Below are positions 32,401 through 46,200 of a stretch of DNA of 64,000 nt, in pieces. Each line of letters begins with the position of its first letter. Within the stretch, counting starts at the first letter, position 1. Under the pieces are notes generated by a model. That model was not told the DNA's origin. It did not search any database and saw only the letters and a list, made by a program, of their open reading frames with translations. The position numbers were made by a program, and so were the translations under genes. This stretch comes from Heliopora coerulea (taxonomy: Eukaryota; Cnidaria; Anthozoa; Scleralcyonacea; Helioporidae), in NCBI GenBank assembly GCA_030142905.1, contig JASJOG010000016.1:62001-126000 (forward strand), written 5' to 3'.

Positions 32401-33665
32401 TCCCGTCACTTCTTGAACATTCTTTGACGATATCCTCTGACAGGTCTATCATTCTCATCTACTGGTTTACTTAGGCAGTAACACTCCATTATAACCACAA
32501 TAACCTATTTTCTCCACTTTATTCTAGCAGTTCTTTGATTACGGTTGGGTAGTGCTTGCTGTCCCACATTATCCCTACCGTGCAAGGAGCCTTCATTATT
32601 CAGTCAAGCCCCATTTTCGCCGTTATTAGGAATTTAGTTTAGGTTCATTTCATTACACATATGAGCTTTTTCTATTGGCAGGAACCTAGTCCTTCCTCTG
32701 TTGCCAGCCACAGAGGACAAGGCTAATACTGTCCGAAGTCGCCACTTCCGAACAGGAACCGTTCTCGACTGTCTTCACCTATCAGCCATTCATCCCTCAG
32801 CATGGTCAAAATCTTGGATTGGGTCTATTTAACCCATATATTACCGTTACCCTGGCCTGCAAACAGCATTTACGAGAAACACTCCCACCCAATTAAGGGC
32901 AGTTTCACTGCGCAGCTCCGAGGGTTAAGTATTGGATATTGTTTTGCTTTTAGACTAACATTCAATCCTTAGCAACATTGTAGGAGGCTGGAGCACACCA
33001 ACCAGTTATGGTCAGCCGCGCCTCAGCCAGTTGTAAAGAATAACGGTTGTAGTCCTTAGGCTAACAAAGCAGGTTTGCCAACACCTGTCTAGTCACATTT
33101 TTCACATGTTCCTGGGCCTACCCAGAATTGGCAGGGCAGGGTCGCCACACCCTGAGGATACTTATCATCCACCTACTCCTACTAGACACAGGGGTATGAG
33201 TTCTGGTAGTTCGGGATCATTAAATTCAGGTAAACATCCCGCCTATCCTTCCAGTTTTATGTCCGAGTTTCCTTCTCCTAGTTAAGTTGCCGTCCAAGGC
33301 TACAGGGTCTTATCTACCCTTGGCTAAGGGGTTGCTGGCACTTGCCAAAAATGCTACCCCGGACTCTGGTAGGCGGGACCGTCCACATTCCCGTAGTAGG
33401 CTGCAGCTGTGCTTGTCTCTATACGTACCTACAGCCGACAAGTTAAATTATTGCAGTTAAAATTCCGACGACTAAAGGAACGCACCTAACATTAAGCACA
33501 GTAACTACATAGCAACATTGGACAGGGGACAGATAAAAAGTAAATTCTTGTTGAACTAAGACAGGTGTCCCTGCACTTTAGTCTCTAATTTTAGTTCTGT
33601 TGGTCTCGGACTGATTTGATTTGGTTTGTCATAAGTATTCATGGTTTCGTTTGCCCTTTCTGGTC
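32401..33665. other. spacer, no gene recognised
   Basis: GC is locally higher between 32680 and 33450, yet no frame gives a recognisable protein on either strand. It may be an old repeat. Confidence 0.4.
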
Positions 33666-33669
33666 TAAA

Positions 33670-36600
33670 GTTTATTTATTTATTTATTTATTTAAACATC
33701 TTTAGACACGGTAACCTGATCATCCAACAAGGGGTTGCTTTTCATAGGGCCGTGTAGTAAAATACGTAACAATTAAGAGAATATATTTACAATTAAAATG
33801 GAATATCTACAGCTAAAACATAATGTACAAGAATAAAATGGTAAAAGTTAGAGATCTTGACTGTTAAAATAAGATGTGTAATTAATTGTTTTAAGAGAGG
33901 GAGTTCCAGATCATGGCACCTCGATACCCTTTTCATGGCATTTGTGTTCGGTTTGGGTAAATACAATTTAGTGTTATTACTTCTCAAATCATAACAGTCC
34001 CGATTTAACACATGAAATAAGTGGCTTAATTGGGAGTTTCCACTCATGCACTTGTTAATTAGTGACAAAAACTGTTCATCCCTTCTGCATTGAAGCGTAT
34101 TCCATCCCAGTTTCTTCAAGGTGTTAGTTGCTGATGATTAGTAACTGTCTCCCGTGATTACACGAGCTGCTTTGTTCTGAAGTTTTTGCAACCGTGTTTT
34201 TAGGTCGTTGGCACAGTTGTCCCATACGAGGGAACAATAATCCAAATGAGGTAGCACTAAAGTCTTATATAACCTTTCCAAACATTCTTTACTAATTACA
34301 TCGTTTACTCTCCGTAAAACATCTATTCCTTTGGAGACTTTTTTGCAAACATGTTCAATATGCGTTTTCCATGATATATTTTCATCAATGAATACACCTA
34401 GTGTTTTGGTGTTGCCTACACGATTAACTTGATTGTTAATAGAAACACGAGGGGCAGTTTCAATGTGTAATATTCTTTGCTTAGATCCAATAATCATATA
34501 TTCGGTCTTGCTAACATTCAATGATAATCTGTTTGCTACCAGCCAGGAATGCACATTATTTATTTCTCTATTTAATTCCTCTTCAATTTCTTGGGAGGAG
34601 GTGCCAGTTACAGTAAAATTAGTATCATCAGCAAATAAACTAGGGGTGGGATTGCTTAGGCAGTTAGGTAGATCATTTATATAAATTAGAAATAATAAAG
34701 GACCGAGATTTGACCCTTGTGGAACTCCAGTTTTTACAATCTCCGTAGAAGACAGGGTTTTACCGACCTTACAAACTTTACCAAAGATTACTAAGATACG
34801 AGATGAACCATTGTAATGCGACAACTCCATATCACTCCAATTTTTTTATCAGTATATTGTAGTGTACGTTGTCAAATGCCTTTTTTAAATCAAGAAACAT
34901 AACACCATTTATAAGACCTCGATCAATATTAACCAACCAAGTATCGCTTGTATTCAGTAAAGATGTGGCAATGGAGTGGCCTCTACGGAATCCAGACTGG
35001 CAACGTGTAAGAACATTATTTTGGGTTAGATATGTGTCGAGTTGCTCATACACCAGCTTCTCAAATAATTTACAAACGACTGACAAAACAGATATCGGTC
35101 GATAGTTACTACAATCTTCTTTATCTCCAGATTTAAAGATTGGGGAGATTCGGGCCTGTTTCCAATCATCAGGAAAGATACCCCGACATAGAGATAGATT
35201 GAAAATATTGGCCAAGTAAGGAACTATAACGACCGAAGAATCTTTCCGCAATCTTGCAGGTATTTTATCGAGACCTGCAGCCTTACTTGATCTCATTTCA
35301 TTAATAACTTTTGAGACAAGATTTTCAGTGACAGTGGAAAATTTAAACTCGTTCTGGACTGGTATCATATAATCAGAAAATTCCCTGTCAGTTTCATCTA
35401 GATTAGAAGAAAGATTCTCACCTATGTTACTAAAATATGTGTTTAAAGTTTCCGCGATTTGATCCTCCTGTGTAAATGTGGTATTGTCGACTCTGATTGA
35501 AGGTACTAAGGTAGTTTTTGAGCAGCGACCACGACGCCCAAGAATCATGTTAATGTTCTTCCACATTTCCTTTGGATTATTTCTGTTTCGGTCAATAGTT
35601 TGCAAACAGAATTTCTTTTTTGCAGATCTAATTAAATTGTTGACACGATTTCTTTGTTTCTTATATGTTGTATATTGGTTGTCGCATTTAGAGGCATTAG
35701 AGGTTGTCGCATTTAGAGCCCTCCTTTTTAAATAGTCACGATGGTTCATCTCCCATTATATATTTGAAGTCATCCACGGTGCATATTCGCTTCTCACCTT
35801 GCGCATTTTTAAAGAAGCGTGCATCTCGGAGATCAAAGTAAAGATGCACTTAAAAATATCGGATCGTCGGATTGCTAGTCATATTTGTTCAGACCATCAA
35901 AAAGATCTCATCTAAACAGATCTTCTCGGTAGTTTTTAAAATTTCTACTTTCGATCAGCTTTGGATCTGTCTTCGGGACCGCAATTTTAAAACATCCAAA
36001 GACGAGACTATGATCACTGATCCCAATATTTAACACTCCAGAAGTTAATAGTTTTTCTGGCCTATTTGTTGCCAGGATATCAATTAAAGACTCAGAGCAA
36101 TTTGTTACTCTTGTAGGATCAGTGATCATTTGCTCAAGTTGATAGAAATTTAAAATTTCCATTAATCTGTTTGTATGAGCATGACTAGCATTTGATAATA
36201 AATCACAATTTAAATCTCCGGTGAGAATTATGTCTTTGTTTTCATTATCTAAATCATTTAGAAAACCTTCAAGGTCGTTCATAAATTCGGATCCAGAATT
36301 CGGGAGTCGGTAAATTGAGACAATTTGTACAGGTTTTGATTTTGGTTTTGCAACTTCAATACATACAGCTTCAAGCTCATCCGACACCAAATGCATTTTG
36401 TTAACCACATTAAACATAATTCTTACGTAAAGGGCGACACCACCCCCATTTCTTGATCTGTCTTTCCTAAATAATTGATATCCAGGAATATTGATCTCAT
36501 CTTCATCTATTGTATAATCTAGTCTGGTTTCATTTATGCTAAATACGTCGACTGGATTATCAGTGATAAGAAATTTAAATTCGTCGAAATGTTTAGGCAA

Positions 36601-37180
36601 GGAGGCGATATTAAGATGAGCAAGTTTGAATCCCCTTCAGTTATTTAATGTGTTCTTAGTCACCGAGCTACTATCTGATTAATTATTAGTGGACTCCCTG
36701 TCATGATTTATAAACTGGGTGTTTATACCTGTGGGTGAGGTGCCATGAATTAATTTGAACTCTTCCGTCAGATTGCTATTTATTCTACTAATCTTACCTT
36801 TAATGTCACTATTCAAGTTATTACTAGAACTGAGTACTCATAAGAAGCGTTCACTACCATATCTACTTCAGCTAATTCATCGTTGTTACATGGTGTACAT
36901 ACTCGAGATATCTTCTTCAGCTCTTGGCTTGCTCTCTTTGTATATCTAGAGTTTGAAGCGGGGCATGGTTTGTATGTCTCTTGAAGAAAAAATTTTGCTC
37001 GCCACCATAAGGCTGGTGGGTGTTAGTACCTTGACGTATTGATCTCAGATAGGAACAAAAATTTTTACCCAGGGCTTTGTCTCCAGTTCTGTTCAGGTGT
37101 AGTTTGGACCCATTCAAGTATGATCCATGAATGTTGTTGTTGAAAGTTGAATGAAGCCTTCTCTTTCCCACGTTTATCTC
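33670..37180 (-). pseudogene. nearly complete CR1/L2-like LINE
   Basis: Read right to left. ORF1 tail (37171-36917) contains YLNGSKLHLNRTGDKALGKN, like the last block of the SGNH/esterase domain found in ORF1 of such LINEs. ORF2 has an APE endonuclease (36600-35908: SINETRLD, RNGGGVALYV, LTGDLNCDL, IGISDHSLVFG) and a reverse transcriptase (35749-34832: SSKAAGLDKIPARL, YRPISVLSVVCKLFE, GFRRGHSIATSLL, MFLDLKKAFDNVH; 34830-34138: GVPQGSNLGPLLF, catalytic SLFADDTNF, LVLPHLDYCSLVWD), then the C-terminal tail (34119-33793). A frameshift lies between 35749 and 35908, a TGA at about 34832 and another shift just after it. The 3' end carries a (TTTA)n tail (33671-33695). Inactive but relatively young. 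Confidence 0.85.
33671..33695. repeat. (TTTA)n microsatellite, LINE 3' tail
   Basis: About six TTTA units at the 3' end of the minus-strand LINE; such short tandem tails mark the 3' terminus in CR1/L2-type elements. Confidence 0.8.
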
Positions 37181-38840
37181 TTATTTTGGATGAGTTCGAA
37201 TTTTACCTTTAAGCCCAAACCGACTGAAGATGGATTTTATAATAAGGGACACTATCGAGTAGAACGGCCGACCTATTAGTATTAAAACACGTCATGTCAA
37301 AAGATATTTCAACCCATGGTCGTTAACATGTTCTGCAGGTGATGGGTAAGGGGCACTAAGCAAAGTAAAAAAATTGTAATTACAAATTTCTAGTCAATAA
37401 ACTTCAATGTTTCTGGTAGGAATCAACTAGAAGACTTCATTTCCCTTGTCAAGTCAAGAAAACCTCAGGTCGTATGTCTGCACAATTTTCAAGGCAACGG
37501 AAACACAAAAAATATATTTTAGTTTTCCCATCATCCTCGGGCGTTACTGTCAACGTACTTTCAACGCAGGTGAACGAGAATGTCTAGTTACTTGGGTTCA
37601 GGTTCCGGGCGACTGTGCGTGCAGACGCTCGGTTTACTCGTGCTTTATTCCCTGAAGCGGGATAACCCACGAGCGAAGCAACCGTATAGACAAGCTAGCT
37701 CTCTAAGCCTACCGCTACTTGACACCTATATACCTGCATGAAATAAGCAACTCCTCGATGTCACTAATGTGGGTAAGATGACCGTTTTTGAAAAATGATC
37801 TACCTTGGCTATCCCAAACCAATCCTAGCGCGCTACACCGCCTAACATCTTCCGCCTAATGTCGCACCAGGAAGTCAAACATCAACTTGAATGATCACCT
37901 GCCCAAAATGGAAGCTCGGTAAAGAAGCCTTGCTCATTGTTTTCCTCTCTCTCTGCCTAAGCGCCATCCTTTGAAACGACCAAAAGGTCTTTGAAGGACA
38001 GCCAGAACTTACGAGACTGGGACTGCGGAGCGGAATTTCAAGTGAGAGGGGACTTGAGATAAAAATACAACATTTTGTATGCTTCTTCGGGAAATTTCAC
38101 AACAAGTGTTCTACAAAGTAGTTATTTCAACATGGCATTTGGAAAAAAAAGTGGAGGGGCTACAGCCTCCACAGCCCTCCCGGCTCCGCCGTCTCTGCGA
38201 GAGGAGATACTTCGTCGGAGTGAAACGACGTTTTAGGGGTATCCTAACCCGCTTGGCTTTTGACACGTCGCTCAACACTGCCTGCGCAGAACTTTAGTTT
38301 TACGGTACGTATTAAGGCCGATTCCTACGCCTATGGTGTAAACAGGGCTTAGGGATAATTAAATTTCATTTACGCAAGAGAAATATCTTGCCTAATTGTA
38401 ATTTTATTGTTCCTAATGTATAGTAGAATGGTGTTCATAGTCGTCTGTTGGCGCTATAGAATGCCTTTCGATACAAATGGTTGCATATCTACGCTAATGA
38501 ATGTTGAGGTTGGCGTTAATGATAGCACATTTTATGGTAATGAACAGCAAAAGGTAAAATTAAGGATAGGTTCGTGAACAATTCGACCACTGGTTGTCAA
38601 TTTTTAACTCCTCTTTGTAGTTGTGGCCAGACATGGACAGCTAAAACAATTAAAGGTTGAAAAGGTTTGAATTGAGTTGTCAAACAAACAGGATACTTAA
38701 ACTCGAATTACCTCGGCAGTTTGGCTTGTTACTTCTCGGGAAGAGGAGTGAAGTGCGCTTCCAAAACGCAGGGTCAAAGCAGGATTTGGAAATCTCAAAA
38801 TATTGAAAAAAACCGGTCTCCACACAGTAACACAGTACAT
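37181..38840. other. intergenic, no gene recognised
   Basis: Around 38190-38280 CGTCGGAGTGAAAC and GGCTTTTGACA recur in similar form at about 56775-56850, suggesting a dispersed repeat related to retroelement tails. Otherwise nothing. Confidence 0.4.
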
Positions 38841-39440
38841 AAATGATCGATTAAGCACCGCGGCGCTTATTTGCATTTTTCCAGTTAAAGATGCGGCGTT
38901 TATTTGAGAGCGAGGCTTATTCGAAAGCGGCGCTTATTTCAAAGACGGGTAAAACATTTATTGTAATATATAGAGAATAAAGAAGGCACGTATTATTGTC
39001 GGGCACGTCCCTATAGAACTTTCAAGTCTAACTGATTATTTTCTGAAGGCGGACGAATCAAATAGCGTCTTAGCTGAAGTTACGGGGAAGAGAAAGCGCG
39101 AGGTTGGGCTGGTGGTTCCCGCAAAGTTTACAGGATACACCGTAAATCGACGACATGCACAGGTGTTAGACTCAGAGTTGAGCAAGAAGGAGGAGAAGTT
39201 TATACACCTAGAATTATTATACGAACCCAATTGTAAGAGATATCCTACATTAAAACTTTAGAACTCTCGAATTGGTCGTGATCTCCTTTCTCAATCATGT
39301 TATGATATCTCGGTGCAGCGTTTATTTATAAATCCTCAAATTGGCGCCGCGGCGATAATTCGAGAGCGGCGCTTATTAAATTATTTTCGGTAAATGTGCG
39401 GCGCTTATTCGGTTAGCAGCGCTTAATCGATCATTTAGGG
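38841..39440. mobile_element. MITE-like repeat upstream of DDB1
   Basis: The ends AAATGATCGATTAAGC (left) and GCTTAATCGATCATTT (right) are exact inverted repeats. TACAT lies next to each end and may be the duplication. GCGGCGCTTATT-type units recur at least four times. No coding capacity. It sits about 560 bp upstream of the DDB1 start. Confidence 0.6.
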
Positions 39441-39997
39441 TACATTGAAAAGCCAGTTAAATTTCCAAGAGACTGGAGAATTCAAATTAAGTTTTGATTA
39501 CCTAGTGCTTTCATAACCGTGATTTTTCAAGATCGTGCGCTCTTGATTTAATCAGTCGTACAATTTTCCTATTAACTTCCATTCTTTTTGGCTCTTCCCA
39601 AAAATATTTATGCAAATCTGATTTTAAAGAACACTAATTGAAATGATTTTGTTTTTTCTTAAAAGAGTTCTTTTATTTACTTTTGCCATTGTTTGGCTTA
39701 TTTACTATTGATTTGGTGTCGTGAGGGTGCTCGTGCAAGTACTTTGATGGCATCACATATAGATCAGCCCAGTCAATGCTCGTTCCCACGCCCGTACTTT
39801 AGTGCGCCCTGCTGCAACTCTGGTCTGTCCATATTAACTATGGTTCGGCAGATGTAAATAAGCGAATGTTTCCGAACGTTTCACGCGCGCATTCTACTTG
39901 GGCACGCGGGAAATTCGGGGCAGCCATCTTGATCGAAAGGTTCAAACATTGGTTGAGAAAATAAGAATGTTCTTTTAAGTGAGATAAGTGTATGATA
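39441..39997 (+). promoter_or_regulatory. DDB1: DDB1 promoter / 5' UTR region
   Basis: Located between the MITE-like repeat and the DDB1 start. GCGC-rich patches occur at 39888-39915, and GCAGCCATCTTGATC at 39920-39934 resembles the inverse of a YY1-type AAGATGGC element, often found near housekeeping starts. No TATA box at a convincing distance. The transcription start is not defined by the sequence alone. Confidence 0.4.
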
Positions 39998-40207
39998 ATG
40001 GCTCATAACTACGTGGTGACAGCTCAAAAGCCAACTGCTGTCAGTGCAGCCGTGGTTGGTCATTTTACTGGGGAAGATGACTTGAACCTTATCGTGGCAA
40101 AAAACACGAGATTGGAAATTCACCTGGTTACTCCAGAAGGATTAAGACCACTTCTTGATGTTGGAATATATGGAAAAATCGCCTGTATGCACCTCTTCCG
40201 ACCACGG
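39998..40207 (+). CDS. DDB1: DDB1 exon 1
   Basis: Residues 1-70, [15 protein letters not shown] through MHLFRPR, then donor GTGAGT; ends in phase 0. First blade of propeller A. The in-frame ATG at 39992 lies two codons upstream. Confidence 0.97.
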
Positions 40208-43200
40208 GTGAGTATAAAAAGTCTGTGGAGATAAGTGCAGTAATGTAAGTTTGGATTTGTGGCCATGATTAGAAATGACACTAAATTTCAGGTTGACTTC
40301 ACTGTCTTGAACCTAACGTATAATGCCTATATTGTACGATAGGTAAAGTTTTGAATTTGAAGGTTTTGCAGGTTTTAGATTTAGTCATAGCTAATGTGCA
40401 AGTTAGTTGTTACCAATCAGATGAAATATTTAATCGACTCAACATCCATGGGATTTGTGAAGTATTGAATTTCTAGGTGTGATAATATTTAGATTTAATC
40501 ATTCAGTAGCTGCAGTGAAAGGTCGCTGTCATCGACCAGATGAATTATTTGACTGACTCAACATCCTTGGGACTGGGTTAACACTTGATTCAAAGCAGTG
40601 GGCATCCCAGTGTAAGCTATCAGCCCACCTGGGTGTCTGGTCAAAATTACCCCATTGAGAACAACCTCAATACATTGCTAATAATCAAACACATGCAAAG
40701 CAAAATTTCTTTATTGCCAACACTGCAATCATTGCATTGTAATGATAGCAGTTTTTTAGGTTGACCAATATTAGGTTGACCAAATTATTAGGTTGACCAA
40801 ATTATTAGGTTGACCAAATCATTAGGTTGACCAATATAAGGTTGACCAATATTAGGTTGACCAAAATATTGACCAAGGATTAACCATGTGGGAATCATAG
40901 TCATAGGATGAATATTAATGCCCAGCTCAAAATTCGAATGTGAATAGCCATGACAGGATAAAACACGACAAATAACAAAACATGTTAGTTTAAACAAGCT
41001 TTACTGACGTTTTGTTGCTAACGCGCAACATTTTCAAAGTGATATACATTAGCCAATGGCTAATTAATTTTCACACCTTGTAAATATTGTATTTATAACC
41101 TTACCTTATCTTTCATGTATATCACTTTGAAAATGTTGCACGTTAGCAATGAAACATCAGTAAAGCTTGTTTAAACTAACATGTTTTGTTATTTGTCGTG
41201 TTTTATCCTGTCATGGCTATTCACATTTGAATTTTGAGCTGGGCATTAATATTCATCCTGCAACTAATTAGTAACAGGTTTTTTTTTTTGTTGTTTTTTT
41301 GGGGGCAGGACAACTTTCAGCTGAGAACATTTTGAACTGGGGTTATTTTAATGGAAGTTGTTTTGTTGAGAGGACATTCTGACATGAAGAACTTTAGTTT
41401 CTAACCATCACTTGTCTAGTTTGAGGGAGTTCTCATTTAAAAGTATTCATTTTCAAGTCAATTTCATATAAATATGATCTTATGGAGCTACAGTAAGGCA
41501 AGCTGCTTGTTTGGTCAAGTTATGAAATGAAAACTTCATGATTAACCCACACTACTGAAGTCAACTGAAAAATGTTGACTTGAGCGGGATTTGAACTTGC
41601 ACCTTCGGGATACCGGTCTGCCACTCTACCTGTTGAGCTATCGAGTCCACAGGGATTGGAGGCGAATTTTTATCCAATTTAAAGTAATAAATATGAGAGG
41701 AAAAGGCCATTTTAAAACCTGTTATAAACGCTTGCTGCGAAAAATGCAACCTCAAGGTCATTTGAGTGTTAATACCAGGGGTGTAACTAGAGTTTAAACC
41801 AATTCAGGGCTCAGCCCCTGAAAAGTTTGGATTTGATTTGAGAGGTTTTTCATATATTACAATAATTCTAATAATATGATCAATAATTAGTGGCAAAGAA
41901 GCTTGATCAGCAACCATAAGGCTTATTGAAGTTATCAGGCTTTTTATTAAAGACTAAATTTGTAAGTAAACTTATATTATATGGAAACTGGTAATTTTTT
42001 AGTTTTCTAGAATGAGAGAAAAGCTTATTCACATGAGATTTAATTAAGACTGGTCCTTGAAACTTTATTGAAAATTTTTTAGTTCTAGTGAGACCTACAG
42101 TTCATATGAGTGACACTTTCCCAAGGTTATCCCACCAGACAACTGGAGAGAGGGAGTGGTCTTATTCCACCATTTTAAGCTGACTTCAAGAAGAGTCTAA
42201 CCACTGTCCAACTGAATATGTACTGTAGTATTGAGTAAAAGTCAATGTTTTTTCATTTGCAATTTATTCTGGAAAGGTCATTGCTTTTTTTTTTATCTGT
42301 TCTGCAAGGTTGGAATCCTCAACATGGAGGGCTTGTCTTATAATTTGGCAAATATATCTATTACTTGATCTGTAAATTACTTGAAAGCTAAAAGATAACA
42401 TAGTCTTAATATGTATTTCAATAACCTTGCCTTTAGCATTAGGCCCTTAGTGCTATTTGGGGTGAATGTGAGAAACACCTGGCTGCAACATGACATCATA
42501 TCACTTCTTCAACCATTTGGGGCTCATCAAAAAACATTTGGGACTGAAACCCAGAAAGCCCAGGGCTGTTGACACCCCTGGTTAATCCTAAACATTATGC
42601 TGTACCTTTTAGTTATGCTAAAATTAATACTGTATCATATGAAATCTACTGGCATTATGAATTTCACACATAGTTGACAGAATTTGCAACCAGTTTACTG
42701 AGAATGGTCTTCAAAGCTTTGTCAGTAGAGCACTGGACCAGTTTGACCAAGTCTTGGCTTTGGTTTCTATTGGGTAACATGTTTTGCAGTAGGTCATGAT
42801 TCACTCCTAAATGTACATTTAGATCTTACACACTGAGCTCTTTCTTTTTCTGAAAAGATGGAGTAGTGTTGGTCCTTGATGATCAGTCATTATCTCTAAC
42901 TTCATTTATATGGAAGTCACTCATGACATGAAATAACCTACATGTAGTTTGTGGGTTGTAGTAAAAAAGCATGGATTTACTTAAAGAGCTTATCCAGTTA
43001 TCCTCTGTTTTTCAGGGTGAACCCCAAGACCTGTTGTTTATTTTGACATGCAGATATAGAGCAAGTATTCTTAGTTACAAAGCAGACACAGGTGACATTG
43101 TCACAAGAGCTTATGGTGATGTTCAGGTAATTAAACTCTTTTATGTACCATATATGTCAGTGAAACTGTTGATTATGTCCATGCATGATGAAGTTTTGCA

Positions 43201-46200
43201 CCCTGGAAGATGAAAGAAGAACTTGGCAAACTCTTAGTGCTGTATTTTATTTCACAATCTTATGTTAATTTCAAACCTTGAAACTTCCTTGTATAGTGTT
43301 AGGGATCTGGAGCTCAGATGTACTTATTCAGAATTTAACAATCATTTCGTGTATGGTATCTACTGTACAGTAAATAGGGTTTCACTACCATTCAAAATCT
43401 TTTTTAAACAAAAAAAAAAAAAAACCCAGAAAGCTTTTGCTGTTCCTAGCTCTGACACATTTAAAACCTTAAAAAAAAACAAGAAAAGAAAACCCACTAA
43501 AGTTAAACAAATCTTTAGGTGCAATTTTAATATTTTGCAAAATGATCCTGAAATGTCTGCTACTTTCAGTGATACCCTCTTGTGTGCATGGTGCATAATA
43601 CTGTAGCCTTAAAAGAAAATCATGTCAGTTAGCAGGGACATTTTTTTGCTTATGATCCTATCTCTGCATATTGTATGTGGATTCCTCAGCATTACCACAG
43701 TTATTTTTCCCTAAATCTAATTATATTGTCGCACAAAGTTTTTTGTGTACTTCCAAAGACATTTATCGCACCTATTGCAATAAATGTTGTAAGCTATTGC
43801 ATACTCTACAGGCCTCTCACGTTGGAAATTTGGCGCGAGCGGTCTATCGCGTGGGCAGATTACGTTGCGTGCGCGATTAATTAACAACAAATTGGGGGAG
43901 GGGATTGTCAAAAAATAAAAACTTTTTCAATTTTCTTGTAATTATATTAATCTAATTCCGATATGAATACAATGTCATATCAACGTTTTTTATAACAAAA
44001 GAAGGAACAGAAACGTTAAGATATTGCTTCAGTCCGAGTCGCTTTAGAATTCTTCTTGGAAAAGTTCAAATTCACTGTCCTCTCTACTGCTTTCGTTTTG
44101 GTCAAATGTTGCGTGGACCTCGTCAACAACGTTAACGATATTTCACACTGACAATTTCATTTGATTGAGAGACCTTTTTCCGTCTGTTTCATGTCATATA
44201 TATTTCAACAGCACGCTCTAATATGGCCTCTTTCTCTTCTCTGCTCCAAAGTGGGTTGTTTCCATAGACGATAAGGGTTTCATTCAAGGCGGGAGCGTTT
44301 TGAAAACAAAACAGTTTGACTAGCGAGCGGAAATTAACATTTGCGCGCGTGATCATTCACGCGCGTAACATCAGTGGGGCGCGTGCCAGCGCACGTCCCA
44401 CTGAGAGGCCTGACTCTATATGATACCAGTGAAACTGAATGGCTTTGTTTCTGACAGGCTTGCTGAACATCTTTGTTGGGCAAAGAATAACGATGTTGAC
44501 AAATGTTTTGCCCAACATTTCAATTGCTCCAACCATTTGGTTTCAGATGTGAAAGTCTGTGCAATCATGCCAGTTACAGGTGGTAATGACACCTGTAAGA
44601 ACCAATCAGTCTTATGGTCATAATGAATGTCTTTCTTTCCTTTAAAAATTTTTTTCTCCTTTCTTCTCACACTTTTATTTCCTGTCCAGTATCAGCTTAC
44701 TGATTGAAGATTACAATAGCAAAAGACTATCTTCATTATCATAGTGTTTACCTTCCACTCAACTTATTGGCCACATTTCTCTCCCACCTTTTTCAAACAT
44801 AAGGTACAGAGTGTTTTTGACTTCACCTCACATTTGATTTGTTGGGGAAAAAGTCCTTGAAAAATCTTGGCATTTTAAGCTGAGAATGGAAACCCTGCCT
44901 GCAAGGTGAATTCCTGCAGTGGTACAGTGCAAACATTGAATTGATGTAATGGACAAACTGCCAAGCATGTAAAAATCGTGGTTATTGATTTTCCGGGCGG
45001 AAAACGTAGACGTAATATAAAAATGAGAGCTTCGAGAGAGAGAGAGAGCTTACTTATATCGAAATTTAGACCCTCTCTCAACGAAAACATCTCATCCATA
45101 CCCCTTTCTTTATTTTTGTTCTACGCGGTCCTCTTTTCATTTCATTTCATTTCATCTCTATTTTCCTGTCACCCTACATCTTGTCACTTTAATCCTATTG
45201 TTTAGCTCTCATGTAACTTATCATCACGTGTAAATAGATATATAGGTTTTAGTCACATTTGTAAATTAGTCACTCTGAAGATGTTGCACGTCCGCAACGA
45301 AACCTTAGTAAAGTTGTTTTAACTACTTTGTGTTTTATTTCTGTCATTATGCCTCTCCACATAAAAATCATGAGCTGGACTTTCAATTTTATATTATGCC
45401 AAGCATGTACTTTTACCAGTGTACTTCTTAAAGTTCTTAACATTCCTTCACTTATAGGACAGAATTGGAAGACCATCTGATACCGGAATGATAGCCATCA
45501 TAGACCCTGATTGTCGTATAATTGGACTAAGGCTATATGATGGACTATTCAAAGTGATACTACTGGAACTGGATTCATCCAAGGAGTTAAAGGCTTTCAA
45601 CATAAGGTTCCATTTTATATCCTATATCAATTTTATATTATATCATATATACCATTTTAAAAATTGGCTAACTTTTTATGATCAAAAATCAACATGAAGA
45701 TGAAAATTTGGCTGGTTACAATATTAACCCTTTCCGGTTCGTTCTCAACTAACTAATTTTGCCCTGGCTAACACCAGATGATTTTACTCGTCGAGGGGAG
45801 ACGTCTCGCACAAAAAAGGGTTAAAAATTTTGTTCCGCGATGTTGAAAACATAGGAATATGTGAGTAAAAAATCATGGCATAAGCACTTTAATTGTAACT
45901 GACAGAGTTATCCGCTATCACTGATCAAAAGTCAACCGGAAAATGCTTCTCATCACTGACATTCAATCAAATAAAAAGTTCAAGTTGAAGTGGTGAGTGC
46001 CAGCACAAAGTCTGTAGAACTAAACTACCCAACCCCCATTCCTTCAAATACCTTGGGAATGTTTTATGGGCAGTAGAGGATGTCAAAAGAGCCTAAAATT
46101 TAAATCTAAAGACAAATTTGAGATACAAGTCACCCTTATTACAAAGACAAGTCGACTAAAAGACAAATCGTCAACATTATGATTGGAAATTGAAGAAAAG

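Larger units (their letters stand above)
40208..43015. other. DDB1 intron 1
   Basis: 2.8-kb intron holding a 14-17 bp tandem repeat, a Penelope-tail fold-back, a tRNA-like SINE and a hAT element, each listed separately. Ends at TTTTTCAG. Confidence 0.9.
43127..45457. other. DDB1 intron 2
   Basis: 2.3-kb intron. Contains A-rich tracts at 43410-43425 and 43470-43480 and a Penelope-like insertion at 44972-45396. No other gene supported. Ends TTATAG. Confidence 0.85.

Noticed and set aside
43360..43606. Lys/Phe-rich open frames
   Set aside because: Due to poly-A tracts in DDB1 intron 2.
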